From: a virus
Strand: one strand, 5' to 3'
DNA: 33,116 nt
Virus record (IMG/VR): IMGVR_UViG_3300021963_000407
Coordinates: 1-33,116 of that record
Part shown: positions 1-7,752 of the stretch, piece by piece
How the letters are laid out: each line of letters starts with the position of its first letter
Numbering within the stretch: position 1 is the stretch's first letter
Notes under the pieces: model-generated
Database searches by the model: none
What the model saw: the letters and a program-made list of their open reading frames with translations, nothing else
Told to the model about the DNA's origin: nothing
Translations under genes and position numbers: made by a program

Positions 1-45
1 CTCAAAAATTTCCCCATTGAATCTCCAAGGGTTTTCATAGCTCAT
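1..45 (-). CDS. 5' end of a truncated gene, possibly a phage endonuclease
   Basis: An open frame starts with ATG at 45 and runs off the left edge after 15 codons (MSYENPWRFNGEIFE). A late-promoter match (GATAAATA) lies 23 bases upstream, the spacing seen at the other late genes here, which supports it as a real start. From memory, an N-terminus with ENPW followed by (F/Y)NG occurs in a family of T4-like phage proteins annotated as putative endonucleases, but 15 residues cannot prove that. A second ATG at 38 in another frame (MKTLGDSMGKFL) is the alternative. No Shine-Dalgarno sequence is visible, which is common for genes in this window. Confidence 0.5.
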   Translation of the reverse strand, partial: MSYENPWRFNGEIFE

Positions 46-67
46 ACTAAAGAACTTTATGAGCTAT

Positions 68-75
68 TATTTATC
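68..75 (-). promoter_or_regulatory. Late promoter, GATAAATA
   Basis: On the minus strand this reads GATAAATA, one mismatch from the T4 late promoter TATAAATA. It lies 23 bases before the ATG at 45, within the 23 to 33 base spacing of the other late promoters in the window. Confidence 0.55.
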
Positions 76-102
76 TTCAACCCTAGCAAAGCGATTCTAG
101 CA

Positions 103-132
103 ATAAAAAAGCACCTCTGTCAAGAGGTGCTT
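103..132 (-). terminator. Intrinsic terminator after the basic virion-type gene
   Basis: Read on the minus strand, a perfect 9-bp stem (AAGCACCTC with GAGGTGCTT, 6-base loop) is followed by a T-run (TTTTTTATT). It lies 22 bases past the stop codon of the 155..1276 gene. The plus-strand direction lacks a good T-run. Confidence 0.9.
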
Positions 133-154
133 AAATTATGTTAGGATAACGTTA

Positions 155-1276
155 TCAAGCAGGAGAAAGTTTTACTGGATTTGGTCCAGTCATGCGATCA
201 TAAACTTTTTGTGCTCTTGGATCTTTTAATCTTTGTCCTTGATCCCAAGTTGCTTTTTTTGTTGGAGTGACTGGAACTTGTTGCTCAACAATTGATTGAA
301 TCATTTGAAGATCCATTTGAGACATAATATATTGTGCCTCAGAAATTGTTTCTGCCTGACCTGTTTGCAACAGATATTCCATTACCAGGTCATAGATATC
401 TTCTGGTTCGTAGGAGTTTGCAAGTGGAAGAGTAACACCAGATCCACCTAATCTCTTAACAGCAGCTCCTGCTGCTGAAGATTCAGCACCCTTTGTTGCT
501 TGTTGGAGATTAGTTGCTTTCTGAATCTTTTGCTGTTGTCTGTGAGCAGCAGGATCAATATCAAAACTTGCTTCTTTTACTGTTCCACCTTTCTTTAAAC
601 CCATTCCTGGCTTAAGACGAACAGCACCAACTCTACCTGCTCCTTGATTAGGAACAAGTTGACCCATATGAGAATCGAACTTTACGGGTGTACTTGGACC
701 TGCATTTTGCTCACCAACAACCTCCTCACCAAGTCTTGAAGCAGCACCTGCTGCCTTCTGAGCGACCTTTCCAACCGCTCCTGCTGCCTTACGAAGACCC
801 TTTCCAATCAGACTCTTAACACCACTCTTGACTTGCTCCTTCTTCTTCTGGGCTCCGTAGGAAACCTTATGAACAGCAGTTCTTGCTGCTCTTCTAGCAG
901 TGTCCTTGGCGACTGAAGCAGCAATACTAGCACCAGCAGCGGCACCAACTGCCTTTGCCTTAGCACGCCCTACAGCGGTCTTTACTGCTGCCTTACGTGC
1001 TGCTGCTTTCTTTTCACCAACTTTTGCCTTAGCACGCTCACGACGCTGCTCTGGGCTTTCGGTGTCACTACCATAGGTGACCTTTGCTTCATCAATATAA
1101 AGAATTGCTGCATTTGCCACAGCAGTAGTCGCTTCATCAATAGTGTATCCAAACTCTACACATTCTTCAACGAGTTCTTCTACGATATCTTCAATCATTT
1201 CACAGGAGATTCCATCCCCCTCTTCATACATATCTTGATAAGAATCGTATAGTGCTTTTAGATCAGACCCTAACAT
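155..1276 (-). CDS. Histone-like Ala/Lys-rich protein, putative virion protein
   Basis: The product has 373 residues. Residues 1-75 are acidic and look helical. Residues about 76-185 are rich in Ala, Lys and Arg and resemble a histone H1 tail, which would suit binding DNA or lining the capsid interior. The C-terminal half is less biased and contains NSYEPED (around residue 287), a motif that recurs as SYEPEGE in the 597-residue protein at 7753..9546. Similar proteins are annotated as structural in T4-like cyanophages, as far as I recall. The start has a perfect TATAAATA late promoter 28 bases upstream, and an intrinsic terminator follows, so this is a single-gene late unit. The function is inferred from composition and promoter; no enzymatic motif is visible. 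Confidence 0.8.
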   Translation of the reverse strand: MLGSDLKALYDSYQDMYEEGDGISCEMIEDIVEELVEECVEFGYTIDEATTAVANAAILYIDEAKVTYGSDTESPEQRRERAKAKVGEKKAAARKAAVKTAVGRAKAKAVGAAAGASIAASVAKDTARRAARTAVHKVSYGAQKKKEQVKSGVKSLIGKGLRKAAGAVGKVAQKAAGAASRLGEEVVGEQNAGPSTPVKFDSHMGQLVPNQGAGRVGAVRLKPGMGLKKGGTVKEASFDIDPAAHRQQQKIQKATNLQQATKGAESSAAGAAVKRLGGSGVTLPLANSYEPEDIYDLVMEYLLQTGQAETISEAQYIMSQMDLQMIQSIVEQQVPVTPTKKATWDQGQRLKDPRAQKVYDRMTGPNPVKLSPA

Positions 1277-1303
1277 TTTTATACTTACAGGAATTCCTGT
1301 GAG

Positions 1304-1311
1304 TATTTATA
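1304..1311 (-). promoter_or_regulatory. Late promoter, perfect TATAAATA
   Basis: The minus strand reads TATAAATA, the exact T4 late consensus, 28 bases before the ATG at 1276. Its first T is the last base of the T-run of the terminator that ends the nrd operon. Confidence 0.85.
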
Positions 1312-1334
1312 AAAAAAGAGGGTCAAAGATCCTC
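1311..1334 (-). terminator. Intrinsic terminator of the 61-nrdA-nrdB operon
   Basis: On the minus strand GAGGATC and GACCCTC pair around a 3-base loop with one mismatch, followed by seven Ts. The stem overlaps the stop codon of the 53-residue ORF. The T-run continues directly into the late promoter at 1304..1311. Confidence 0.75.
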
Positions 1335-1494
1335 ATTTTACATCATCATGACATTTACCTAGCCATTCTTCAGAGTAGTTGTAGTCCCCAAATAGAAACT
1401 CATCACACTCTGCTGCTTCCTGGTATGCGTTCAGGATTGCCTGTTCGCACCATTCATCATAGTTGGAATCCTGAGAAAGTATCTTTGGTAACAT
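1333..1494 (-). CDS. Small conserved-type protein downstream of nrdB, unknown function
   Basis: This 53-residue acidic ORF (MLPKILSQDSN... ending CHDDVK) overlaps the 3' end of nrdB by 38 bases. I chose the ATG at 1494 because GGAGG stands 10 bases before it, one of the clearest ribosome-binding sites in the window; a longer in-frame reading to 1617 runs inside nrdB without such a signal. The protein has several Glu/Asp and Tyr/Trp residues (YDEWCEQ, YNYSEEW) and no motif I recognise. It is the last gene before the terminator at 1311..1334, so it should be made together with ribonucleotide reductase. Confidence 0.65.
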   Translation of the reverse strand: MLPKILSQDSNYDEWCEQAILNAYQEAAECDEFLFGDYNYSEEWLGKCHDDVK

Positions 1495-2641
1495 CCTGTT
1501 TGATTCCTCCAACGATGTACGATTCAACTTCGGTTTCTTGTGGGGCAACTTGAAGACCCTTTGAAGAAATCCAATGCTCAGTCCAAGGAAGAGGATTATT
1601 CTTTGCAGGAATATCATAAAGTGGTTTCAGTCCAATTGCCTTCATTCTACGATTTGCAATCCACTCAACATACTGCTGTAACAGTTTGTCATTTAGACCG
1701 ATCATTGATCCATCTTTAAACAGATATTCTGCCCAGAGTTTTTCCTGGTCTACAGCATTCTCAAATGCTTTATAAAACCATTGCTCTTCTTCTTTGGCAA
1801 TTTGTGCCATCTCTGGGTCATCACCTTCTTTCCACTTGTTCAGAATGTTCTGAGTGATAACCAGATGCTGGTTCTCATCACGGGCAATCAGTGAGATGAT
1901 TTTTGCACTTCCTTCCATAAGCTTGAGCTCGCCAAACGCAAAACTACAAGCGAAGCTGACGTAAAAGCGAATACCTTCAAGAATATTAACGTTTGCAACT
2001 GCTCTGAAAAGTTTTCTTTTGAGTTCATACCTTGCTTCTTTCGCGTAGGGTACTTGTTCCAAAGCGTGGACCCACTCATTTGAATTATCATAATGATGAG
2101 CATTATTGATAAAGTCATTGTATGCCTGAGTTACACTCACGGCACGTTCCATAATGCGATCTTCTTTTAAGATTGTATCAAAAACTTCAGATGGATCTGA
2201 GTAAACATTCTTGATGATATAAGTGTATGAACGGGAATGGATCATTTCCATAAACTCCCATACTTTCATACACGCTTCCAGTTCAGGCAATGAACAGTAT
2301 GGAGCAAACGCCATACCAGGACCACGACCCTGAACTGAGTCCAGCATTACCTGATATTTCAGGTTGCTGGTAAAGATGTGTTTTTGTTCTGGGCGTAGCA
2401 TATGATAGTCGCTACGATCTTTTTGAAGAGATACCTCTTCGGGTCTCCAGAAATAACCCAATTGCTGTGTTGTTAATTTATCAAAAATTGGATACTTGTA
2501 AGAATCATATCTTTGAATTCCCAATGGTTGACCAAAAAACATTGGTTGCTTTTTGGTGTCTACTTCGTTGGGGTTAAAAACAGTCATTGACTCAACCACT
2601 GATTTACCCTCTAAACCTGTTTTAAATCTTACAAGACTCAC
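1457..2641 (-). CDS. nrdB: Ribonucleotide reductase class Ia, beta subunit
   Basis: This is the radical-bearing small subunit of aerobic ribonucleotide reductase, which supplies dNTPs for phage replication. The E. coli NrdB signature is intact: PMFFG, FFWRPEEV-like YFWRPEEV, the iron ligands and radical Tyr in EMIHSRSY, the FACSFAFGE ligand helix, ARDENQH, and the QVAPQE(T)EVESY C-terminal stretch. The C-terminal FQL matches the tail that docks on NrdA. The start is uncertain. GTG at 2641 has an excellent AGGAGG 6 bases upstream but adds 18 residues to the family N-terminus. ATG at 2587 (MTVFNPNEVD) aligns with T4 NrdB but has only a weak ribosome site. With GTG it overlaps nrdA by 20 bases. 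Confidence 0.95.
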   Translation of the reverse strand: MSLVRFKTGLEGKSVVESMTVFNPNEVDTKKQPMFFGQPLGIQRYDSYKYPIFDKLTTQQLGYFWRPEEVSLQKDRSDYHMLRPEQKHIFTSNLKYQVMLDSVQGRGPGMAFAPYCSLPELEACMKVWEFMEMIHSRSYTYIIKNVYSDPSEVFDTILKEDRIMERAVSVTQAYNDFINNAHHYDNSNEWVHALEQVPYAKEARYELKRKLFRAVANVNILEGIRFYVSFACSFAFGELKLMEGSAKIISLIARDENQHLVITQNILNKWKEGDDPEMAQIAKEEEQWFYKAFENAVDQEKLWAEYLFKDGSMIGLNDKLLQQYVEWIANRRMKAIGLKPLYDIPAKNNPLPWTEHWISSKGLQVAPQETEVESYIVGGIKQDVTKDTFSGFQL

Positions 2642-4919
2642 AATCTTCCTCCTCTGAATCTAGAATATCGGAAATTAAATTCTCAAGAGACTGACGGGTT
2701 TCTTCAACCTCATCATTCTTCATGTCGTGTGTATTTTGATAGTAGCTGGTTTTCCAGCCGTACTTATATGTAGTCAAAAGGTCCTGTGCCATTACTGAAG
2801 TAGGAACTTCATTATCTGGGTAATTTTCTGGATTATAGGACCAGTTTCCAGAAATCGCTTGATCAAAGAACTTTTGCATAACAGCAACAATATGAATGTA
2901 CCCGCGATTGCTAGGCATATCCCACAGCAGCGTATAGTTGTTCTTAAGAGTTTGATATTGGGGAACAATCTGCTTGAGTGGACCCTTCTTCGACTTCTTA
3001 ATGGACAAGTATCCGCGAGGTGGTTCGATTCCATTGGTTGCGTTTGACACAACGGAACTGCTCTCCGATGGCATCTGTGCGGACAATGTTGAGTTCCGTA
3101 CCCCGTATTGTAGAACCTGTGCTCTAAGAGACTCCCAATCATACTTCAATTCGTTTGGAACGATTTCATCCACATCCTTCTTGTATGTATCAATCGGAAG
3201 AATTCCTTGACCATATTTGGTGCGATGCGAATATTCACAAGCACCTTTTTCTTTTGCAAGATCAACAGTCGCCTGAATGAGATAGTACTGGAATGCCTCA
3301 GTCAGATCATGTACCAGTTTCCAGGCACCAGGATCGTCATAGTGCTCGCCATGCTTGGCGAGATAATGGGCAAGACCAATAAACCCTACCCCAAGTGACC
3401 GACGTGCTCTGGTGGCGATTTCTGCCGCTCTGACGGGGTATCCCTGAAAATCAATGAGTTCATCAAGAGACCTAACAGCAAGATCGCAAAGAACTTGAAG
3501 ATCCTCAAGATCCCTGATTTTGCCAACATTGATAGCAGAAAGAATGCAAAGAGCAATTTCACCATCAGTATCATCAATATGTTGAAGAGGTTTGGTGGGC
3601 AGAGTGATTTCCTGGCAGAGGTTACTCATCTCAACTTTATCCAAGAAAGATGAGTGAGAGTTACAATGGTCAATATTCATAATGTAAATACGACCAGTTT
3701 CGGCACGTTCTTTCAGGAGTGAAAGAAATAGTTCTTGACCGCCAATAGTTTTTCTTGGAACAGACTCATTTCGTTCATAAGATACATATAACTCGTCAAA
3801 TCCATCAGTGCCAAAAGCATCATACAAACCAGGAACATCGTGCGGAGAGAAGAGAGAGATGTCTTCGTTGCGGATGAATCGTTCATAGAAGAGTTTAGAG
3901 ATTTGGATACTATAGTCTAACTTACGAACACGATTATCCTCGGTTCCTTTGTTATTCTTTAATACTAGGATATCTTGGATTTCTTGATGCCAGATAGGAA
4001 AGTGGACTGTAGCTGAACCACCTCGGATCCCGTTTTGAGTGCAGCATCGTACAGTTGCTTCAAACTTTTTAAGGAAGGGGACAACGCCTGTGTGTTGTAC
4101 TTCTCCGCCACGGATTTTGCTGTTGATGCCACGGATGCGACCTGCATTGATACCGATTCCCGCCCTTTGTGCAACATATCTGCCAATAGACATATCGCTA
4201 GTAAAGATACTATCGAGGGTGTCATCAACATCAACAAGGACACAGCTAGCGTATTGTCTAAGTGGCGTTCGCACTCCTGCCATGATGGGGGTTGGAATGT
4301 TGATTTTGTGCTTTGAGATTGCATCGTAGTACTTCCTAACGTAATCTAAACGTGTTTCCTTAGGATACTTGGAGAAGATAGTTGCCGCAATCAAAAGGTA
4401 CATAAATTGTGGCGTTTCATAAAGTGCCCCAGTGCTTCTGTCCTGCACGAGGTACTTATCAACGACCTGACGTAAACCTGCGTAAGTGAACAGATAGTCA
4501 CGGCTATGATCAATGAACGACTGAAGTTTTTCAAACTCTTCATCGGTATATAGCGATAGAATCTCAGGGTCATACACACCTCTACCAACACAACGCTCTA
4601 CATGCTGCTTCACGGTAGGACACTCGTGCATACGACCAAACAACTGCTTGCGAAGGGCAAACAGCAACAGACGGGCAGCAACGAACTGATAATTGGGGTG
4701 GTCCAAGTCAATCAGGTCAGAAGCAGAACGAATCAGAATCTCCTGAATCTCTGCGGTGGTAATACCATCATAAAATTGGATACCAGACTGCATCTCAACC
4801 TGTGATGCAGATACGTTTGCTAGATCTTTACACGCCTCTTCCACCATAACGTGGAGTTTATTTAAATCAAGGGGTTCAGTTTTACCATTTCTCTTAACGA
4901 CTTTCGTTCCGTTGCTCAT
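2622..4919 (-). CDS. nrdA: Ribonucleotide reductase class Ia, alpha subunit
   Basis: This large catalytic subunit (765 residues, close to the 761 of E. coli) reduces ribonucleoside diphosphates together with NrdB. Visible features are an N-terminal ATP-cone-like region (VVKRNGKTEPLDLNKL), the active-site region SCVLVDVDD, the catalytic NLCQE near residue 435 (Asn, Cys and Glu of the radical mechanism), the paired Cys in ALCILSAINVG, the late GTTKQS-type region, and the shuttle cysteines of the C-terminal tail CESCKI. It overlaps primase 61 by 4 bases (ATGA) and is followed at once by nrdB. In T4 these genes also belong to nucleotide metabolism made early or in the middle period; no promoter is visible directly upstream. 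Confidence 0.97.
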   Translation of the reverse strand: MSNGTKVVKRNGKTEPLDLNKLHVMVEEACKDLANVSASQVEMQSGIQFYDGITTAEIQEILIRSASDLIDLDHPNYQFVAARLLLFALRKQLFGRMHECPTVKQHVERCVGRGVYDPEILSLYTDEEFEKLQSFIDHSRDYLFTYAGLRQVVDKYLVQDRSTGALYETPQFMYLLIAATIFSKYPKETRLDYVRKYYDAISKHKINIPTPIMAGVRTPLRQYASCVLVDVDDTLDSIFTSDMSIGRYVAQRAGIGINAGRIRGINSKIRGGEVQHTGVVPFLKKFEATVRCCTQNGIRGGSATVHFPIWHQEIQDILVLKNNKGTEDNRVRKLDYSIQISKLFYERFIRNEDISLFSPHDVPGLYDAFGTDGFDELYVSYERNESVPRKTIGGQELFLSLLKERAETGRIYIMNIDHCNSHSSFLDKVEMSNLCQEITLPTKPLQHIDDTDGEIALCILSAINVGKIRDLEDLQVLCDLAVRSLDELIDFQGYPVRAAEIATRARRSLGVGFIGLAHYLAKHGEHYDDPGAWKLVHDLTEAFQYYLIQATVDLAKEKGACEYSHRTKYGQGILPIDTYKKDVDEIVPNELKYDWESLRAQVLQYGVRNSTLSAQMPSESSSVVSNATNGIEPPRGYLSIKKSKKGPLKQIVPQYQTLKNNYTLLWDMPSNRGYIHIVAVMQKFFDQAISGNWSYNPENYPDNEVPTSVMAQDLLTTYKYGWKTSYYQNTHDMKNDEVEETRQSLENLISDILDSEEEDCESCKI

Positions 4920-5887
4920 ATTTTTTTCCAGTTGTTAAACTTAATTTTTGCTTCTAAACCTGAGTAGGTATTTGATTTTAACACATCCATAACGTTAAGT
5001 CCAGTGAGCACCATATCATTGATATCTTTTTGCTCAATGGATGTTGGCCAGATAATCACCTTTTCGCCTCTGTTGATTGTTTTTGATATTCGGTTGACGA
5101 TTTCTCGATTGCGAGGTTCGTTATCAAAAACGTAAATATAATTGCCCCAACCAAACGACCCAATATCAACGTCGGACCCACACATAGCAACAGCATTTTG
5201 TACAAACGTGGAGTCGAAGGGTCCTTCAACGATGTAAATGGGTTTCGAAGAATCCACTTGGTCAAGACCATAAATCTTCGGGGCATCATCAGAAAGCATC
5301 ACAGTGATATATTTAACAGGGTTAGGACCCAATGCTCTTCCCTGAAAACCAATGAGATTACTTTCAGTATCATACATTGGTATAATAATGCGACTCTCAT
5401 CCCTACCAATAGTGTCGAACGTAACTTTTTGAGCGTTTGTCCACTCTTTAAATTTGTTAGCAAAATAAAACTTTTCGGGATCAAGTCGCCTTTTTTCTAG
5501 ATATTCTCTGGCGATTTGTACTTCTGATGCTTTAGGTAAATCCAGTTTCTTTTTAAAGACTGGTTTAGTGAACTCAAACTTTGGTTCTTCTACAACGAAG
5601 TTCTTTCCAGTATGTCCTTCCTTGAACTTCTCCATCGTGTATTGCTTATACAGCGTTGAATCAATCTCTTTGAGAAAGTTATTGAAAGACATACTAGCAC
5701 CACAATTGTGGCACTTGAAGTTGGTATTGTTCTTTACGGGATATAGATATCCCCTCGTCTTGTTCTTGTTCTTCTGGGAGTCTCCACAGATAGGGCAGCG
5801 GAAATTGTAGAGATCCGACTTGACCCTCTTAAATTTTTGCAAACGTGATGAAACGAGTCCAATATACTTGGAGTCAACAAAATCCAT
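4916..5887 (-). CDS. 61: DNA primase (T4 gp61-like)
   Basis: The primase makes RNA primers for lagging-strand synthesis on gp41 helicase. Its 323 residues (T4 gp61 has 342) show an N-terminal zinc ribbon (CPIC near residue 31 and CHNC near 59) with T4-like flanks (CGDSQKNKNKTRG). A TOPRIM-type region has YIVEGPFDS and, further on, VFDNEPRN. The C-terminus (AKIKFNNWKKI) resembles that of gp61. The start ATG at 5887 lies 13 bases after the previous stop and has no clear Shine-Dalgarno. The gene lies far from helicase 41 here and sits directly before nrdA with an ATGA overlap, which couples priming to dNTP supply. Confidence 0.93.
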   Translation of the reverse strand: MDFVDSKYIGLVSSRLQKFKRVKSDLYNFRCPICGDSQKNKNKTRGYLYPVKNNTNFKCHNCGASMSFNNFLKEIDSTLYKQYTMEKFKEGHTGKNFVVEEPKFEFTKPVFKKKLDLPKASEVQIAREYLEKRRLDPEKFYFANKFKEWTNAQKVTFDTIGRDESRIIIPMYDTESNLIGFQGRALGPNPVKYITVMLSDDAPKIYGLDQVDSSKPIYIVEGPFDSTFVQNAVAMCGSDVDIGSFGWGNYIYVFDNEPRNREIVNRISKTINRGEKVIIWPTSIEQKDINDMVLTGLNVMDVLKSNTYSGLEAKIKFNNWKKI

Positions 5888-5900
5888 TATGAAGGGAGTA

Positions 5901-6311
5901 TTACTTCGTTCTCTCTATTGTAATCTGAGATGGGCGAGAAGTCAAGACAGTTGGTAACCAAGAACTTGCGACTGTAATTACAATGACTAAGACTGCAAGT
6001 ACACCACCCACTTGCCATCTAAATTTTAAAAGATTATCAATATTTTCTTCTATTTTATTAAATCTTTCTGCCATTTCATTATGTTCAACTTCATTATCTT
6101 TTTTGATTTCATCAATCATTCGAATAAGAAGTTCATCAGTTTTAATATTTTGCTCAATTCTTTCATCGTGCTTTGCAAGAATTGTGGCGATACGAGCATT
6201 ACCTTCAGAGATCTTATCAACAGCTGCCTCTAACTTTGCCAGCATTTCTCGGGATAGATCTTCATAAATGCCAAGTTTAGATTCAAGAACTGCTAATTTT
6301 GATCCTGACAT
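5901..6311 (-). CDS. Coiled-coil protein with a C-terminal membrane segment (XhlA-like)
   Basis: The product has 136 residues: a long heptad-patterned helix (about residues 10-95, rich in Glu, Lys, Ile and Leu) followed by one hydrophobic segment (about 98-120, WQVGGVLAVLVIVITVA) and a short polar tail. This layout resembles the haemolysin XhlA family, small phage proteins thought to work with holins at the membrane; the match is by layout only. I used the ATG at 6311 because AGGA lies 5 bases before it; the adjacent ATG at 6314 is the alternative. The longer in-frame reading to 6446 overlaps the upstream gene and is less likely. A role in lysis or as a membrane anchor is a guess. Confidence 0.7.
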   Translation of the reverse strand: MSGSKLAVLESKLGIYEDLSREMLAKLEAAVDKISEGNARIATILAKHDERIEQNIKTDELLIRMIDEIKKDNEVEHNEMAERFNKIEENIDNLLKFRWQVGGVLAVLVIVITVASSWLPTVLTSRPSQITIERTK

Positions 6312-6318
6312 CATTGTC

Positions 6319-6510
6319 CTACTGAGGTGGAGTTCTTCTTTGTAACCAGTTTTTACGAAATCCTTTACCGTAGATATACTTTTTACTTTTACGAACTGGT
6401 GGATCGTCACCAGCTTCTTTAGTACCAGCAATTTGACCAGCGCCAAGATTCATGGTTGGTGCTTCTTCTTTTAAAGATCGAATAATGCCGATAATTCTGT
6501 CGATATCCAT
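6319..6510 (-). CDS. Small conserved phage protein with basic C-terminus
   Basis: A 63-residue protein (MDIDRIIGIIRSLKE... ending QRRTPPQ) with a short amphipathic helix, a Gly-rich middle (LGAGQIAGTKEAGDDPP) and a basic aromatic tail (KSKKYIYGKGFRKNW). I recall homologues of this pattern in T4-like cyanophages, with no assigned function. The ATG overlaps the previous stop (TAATG at 6508..6512), so translation is coupled. The longer in-frame reading to 6537 is unlikely because of that coupling. Confidence 0.72.
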   Translation of the reverse strand: MDIDRIIGIIRSLKEEAPTMNLGAGQIAGTKEAGDDPPVRKSKKYIYGKGFRKNWLQRRTPPQ

Positions 6511-6881
6511 TAGATTGAATTTAATTCGTTTACACAATACTGATCTTCAGGTATTCCATGAATTTCAGTTTTTGGATATTCTGGAATTCTATTTAAGAAC
6601 AATAGAAAACTTTTTATAGGTGGCCACAGATTTTGCTCCAAATTGTAAAAGAGCAAAGGAATTGCAGCATCATCAAAAACATTAAAAAGAACTGTGAGAT
6701 GATTTAGAATCAAATGAGTCTTCAAGACACCAGTGTTTTTATATCTTTTTAATAATCTCTTAATGTACTTGATTCTTTTCAAATCGTCCTCAAAATCTTC
6801 CATAGTCAGAGCATGAGGATTATTATAAAATTTTATAGCGAAGAGCAAATAATTGCTCTCATTCAATTCATCAAATCTCAT
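6510..6881 (-). CDS. Conserved phage protein, DUF7207-like, unknown function
   Basis: The 123-residue product (MRFDELNESNYLLFAIKFYNN...) is mostly alpha-helical by pattern, with the segments FYNNPHALTMEDFEDDLKRI, KRLLKRY and LILNHLTVLFNVFDDAAIPLL. This arrangement is widespread in tailed phages, where it often sits among structural or accessory late genes; its role is unknown to me. It follows the structural gene at 6890 by 8 bases and overlaps the next gene by one base, so all are probably expressed from the late promoter at 7485..7492. Confidence 0.75.
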   Translation of the reverse strand: MRFDELNESNYLLFAIKFYNNPHALTMEDFEDDLKRIKYIKRLLKRYKNTGVLKTHLILNHLTVLFNVFDDAAIPLLFYNLEQNLWPPIKSFLLFLNRIPEYPKTEIHGIPEDQYCVNELNSI

Positions 6882-6889
6882 ACATGTTA

Positions 6890-7453
6890 TCAGCTATCTG
6901 GGAATCTTGCGTCGTCGCCAGCGTCTCCTGTACCAGTGGTAATTCCACTAAATGCCACTAAAGTCTCAGACTTAACTCTGAAGTTTCCATGGTTGTCAAC
7001 ATAAGTTGTTACGCCAACCCAACCAGCATGGGTAACTCCATACGCACCAACTTTAGAACCAACTGTAGTTGTACGTGCAATACCAGTCTCAATAGTATCT
7101 ACACCAAAGACTGCAGAGAATCTATTTGCCTTAGCATCAGGTGCGTTATACTGATGATCCTCAAGAGTGTATTTTGGTTTTTGAGTTACAGTGTATGCAG
7201 CACCCACAATAGCACCATTCAATGGAATCAAGAATTGTGTTGAACCGATTGAAAGTAAAGTTGCTGATGTTACTCCAGTTACAACTGCTTGACCATAAGT
7301 GGCCCCAGTTCCAACAACCAGAATATCTCCAGTAGAGATTCCAGCAGCTACGAAAGTTGTGCCACTTCCAGTTACTGTTTTAGCAGAAAGATTAATTGTT
7401 ATAGTTCCAGTAAGACCCGTGCTTAAAGAATCTTTATTGCCCCAAAGAGCCAT
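6890..7453 (-). CDS. Putative virion structural protein
   Basis: A 187-residue protein rich in Thr, Gly, Val and Ala with the beta-strand alternation usual for phage surface or decoration proteins. It begins MALWGNKDS, contains GVTHAGWVGVTTY and ends with a motif VKSETLVAFSGI and DDARFPDS. I recall this N- and C-terminal pattern in proteins labelled virion structural protein in T4-like cyanophages. There is no signal peptide or enzymatic motif. A perfect late promoter (TATAAATA) lies 32 bases upstream, and a terminator isolates it from the gene before. The structural role is well supported by class and promoter; the exact position in the virion is unknown. Confidence 0.82.
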   Translation of the reverse strand: MALWGNKDSLSTGLTGTITINLSAKTVTGSGTTFVAAGISTGDILVVGTGATYGQAVVTGVTSATLLSIGSTQFLIPLNGAIVGAAYTVTQKPKYTLEDHQYNAPDAKANRFSAVFGVDTIETGIARTTTVGSKVGAYGVTHAGWVGVTTYVDNHGNFRVKSETLVAFSGITTGTGDAGDDARFPDS

Positions 7454-7484
7454 GTTTCCCTACCTATAATTCTTTGTATACAGA

Positions 7485-7492
7485 TATTTATA
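7485..7492 (-). promoter_or_regulatory. Late promoter, perfect TATAAATA
   Basis: The minus strand reads TATAAATA 32 bases before the ATG at 7453. As at 1304, the promoter begins inside the T-run of a terminator. Confidence 0.85.
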
Positions 7493-7522
7493 AAAAAAGG
7501 AGACCTTATGTTTGGTCTCCTT
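7491..7522 (-). terminator. Intrinsic terminator upstream of the structural gene
   Basis: On the minus strand AAGGAGACC pairs perfectly with GGTCTCCTT (9 bp, 8-base loop), followed by a T-run that shades into the late promoter. It ends the small membrane protein gene at 7528..7713. Confidence 0.9.
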
Positions 7523-7527
7523 GTAAT

Positions 7528-7713
7528 TCATTCCCCAGGAGTTAAATCTTTTGCTCCCTTTTCCTTCAGAACTTTTTGTGCCTGAAGAAGAACAAGTGAG
7601 AGAATACCATTTGATTTAACTTTTGGGTTTGCTCCCAATGCTTCCGAAAGTGCAAGTGCAAGAGTTAGAAGCAGAGTTTGGTTAGCAAGACACCATGCGA
7701 TTACTGCGGACAT
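7528..7713 (-). CDS. Small hydrophobic protein, holin-like or membrane protein
   Basis: Its 61 residues contain one strongly hydrophobic N-terminal segment (about residues 2-27, AVIAWCLANQTLLLTLALAL) and a second weaker one (NGILSLVLLQAQ), ending with a charged tail. Small proteins of this shape, starting MS-VIA-x2-LANQ, are common among late genes of marine T4-like phages. A holin role would fit size and layout but is unproven. It stands alone between a late-promoter match (TCTAAATA, 31 bases upstream) and a strong terminator, which suggests an independently expressed late gene. Confidence 0.72.
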   Translation of the reverse strand: MSAVIAWCLANQTLLLTLALALSEALGANPKVKSNGILSLVLLQAQKVLKEKGAKDLTPGE

Positions 7714-7743
7714 AATAACCTCCGTGTGAAGAGTATCCTGTCT

Positions 7744-7751
7744 TATTTAGA
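7744..7751 (-). promoter_or_regulatory. Late promoter, TCTAAATA
   Basis: The minus strand has TCTAAATA, one mismatch from the T4 late consensus, 31 bases before the ATG at 7713 and just past the end of the 597-residue gene. Confidence 0.6.
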
Positions 7752-7752
7752 A

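Noticed and set aside
1495-1617. Extended N-terminus of the 53-residue ORF
   Set aside because: It lies inside nrdB; the ATG at 1494 has a strong GGAGG.
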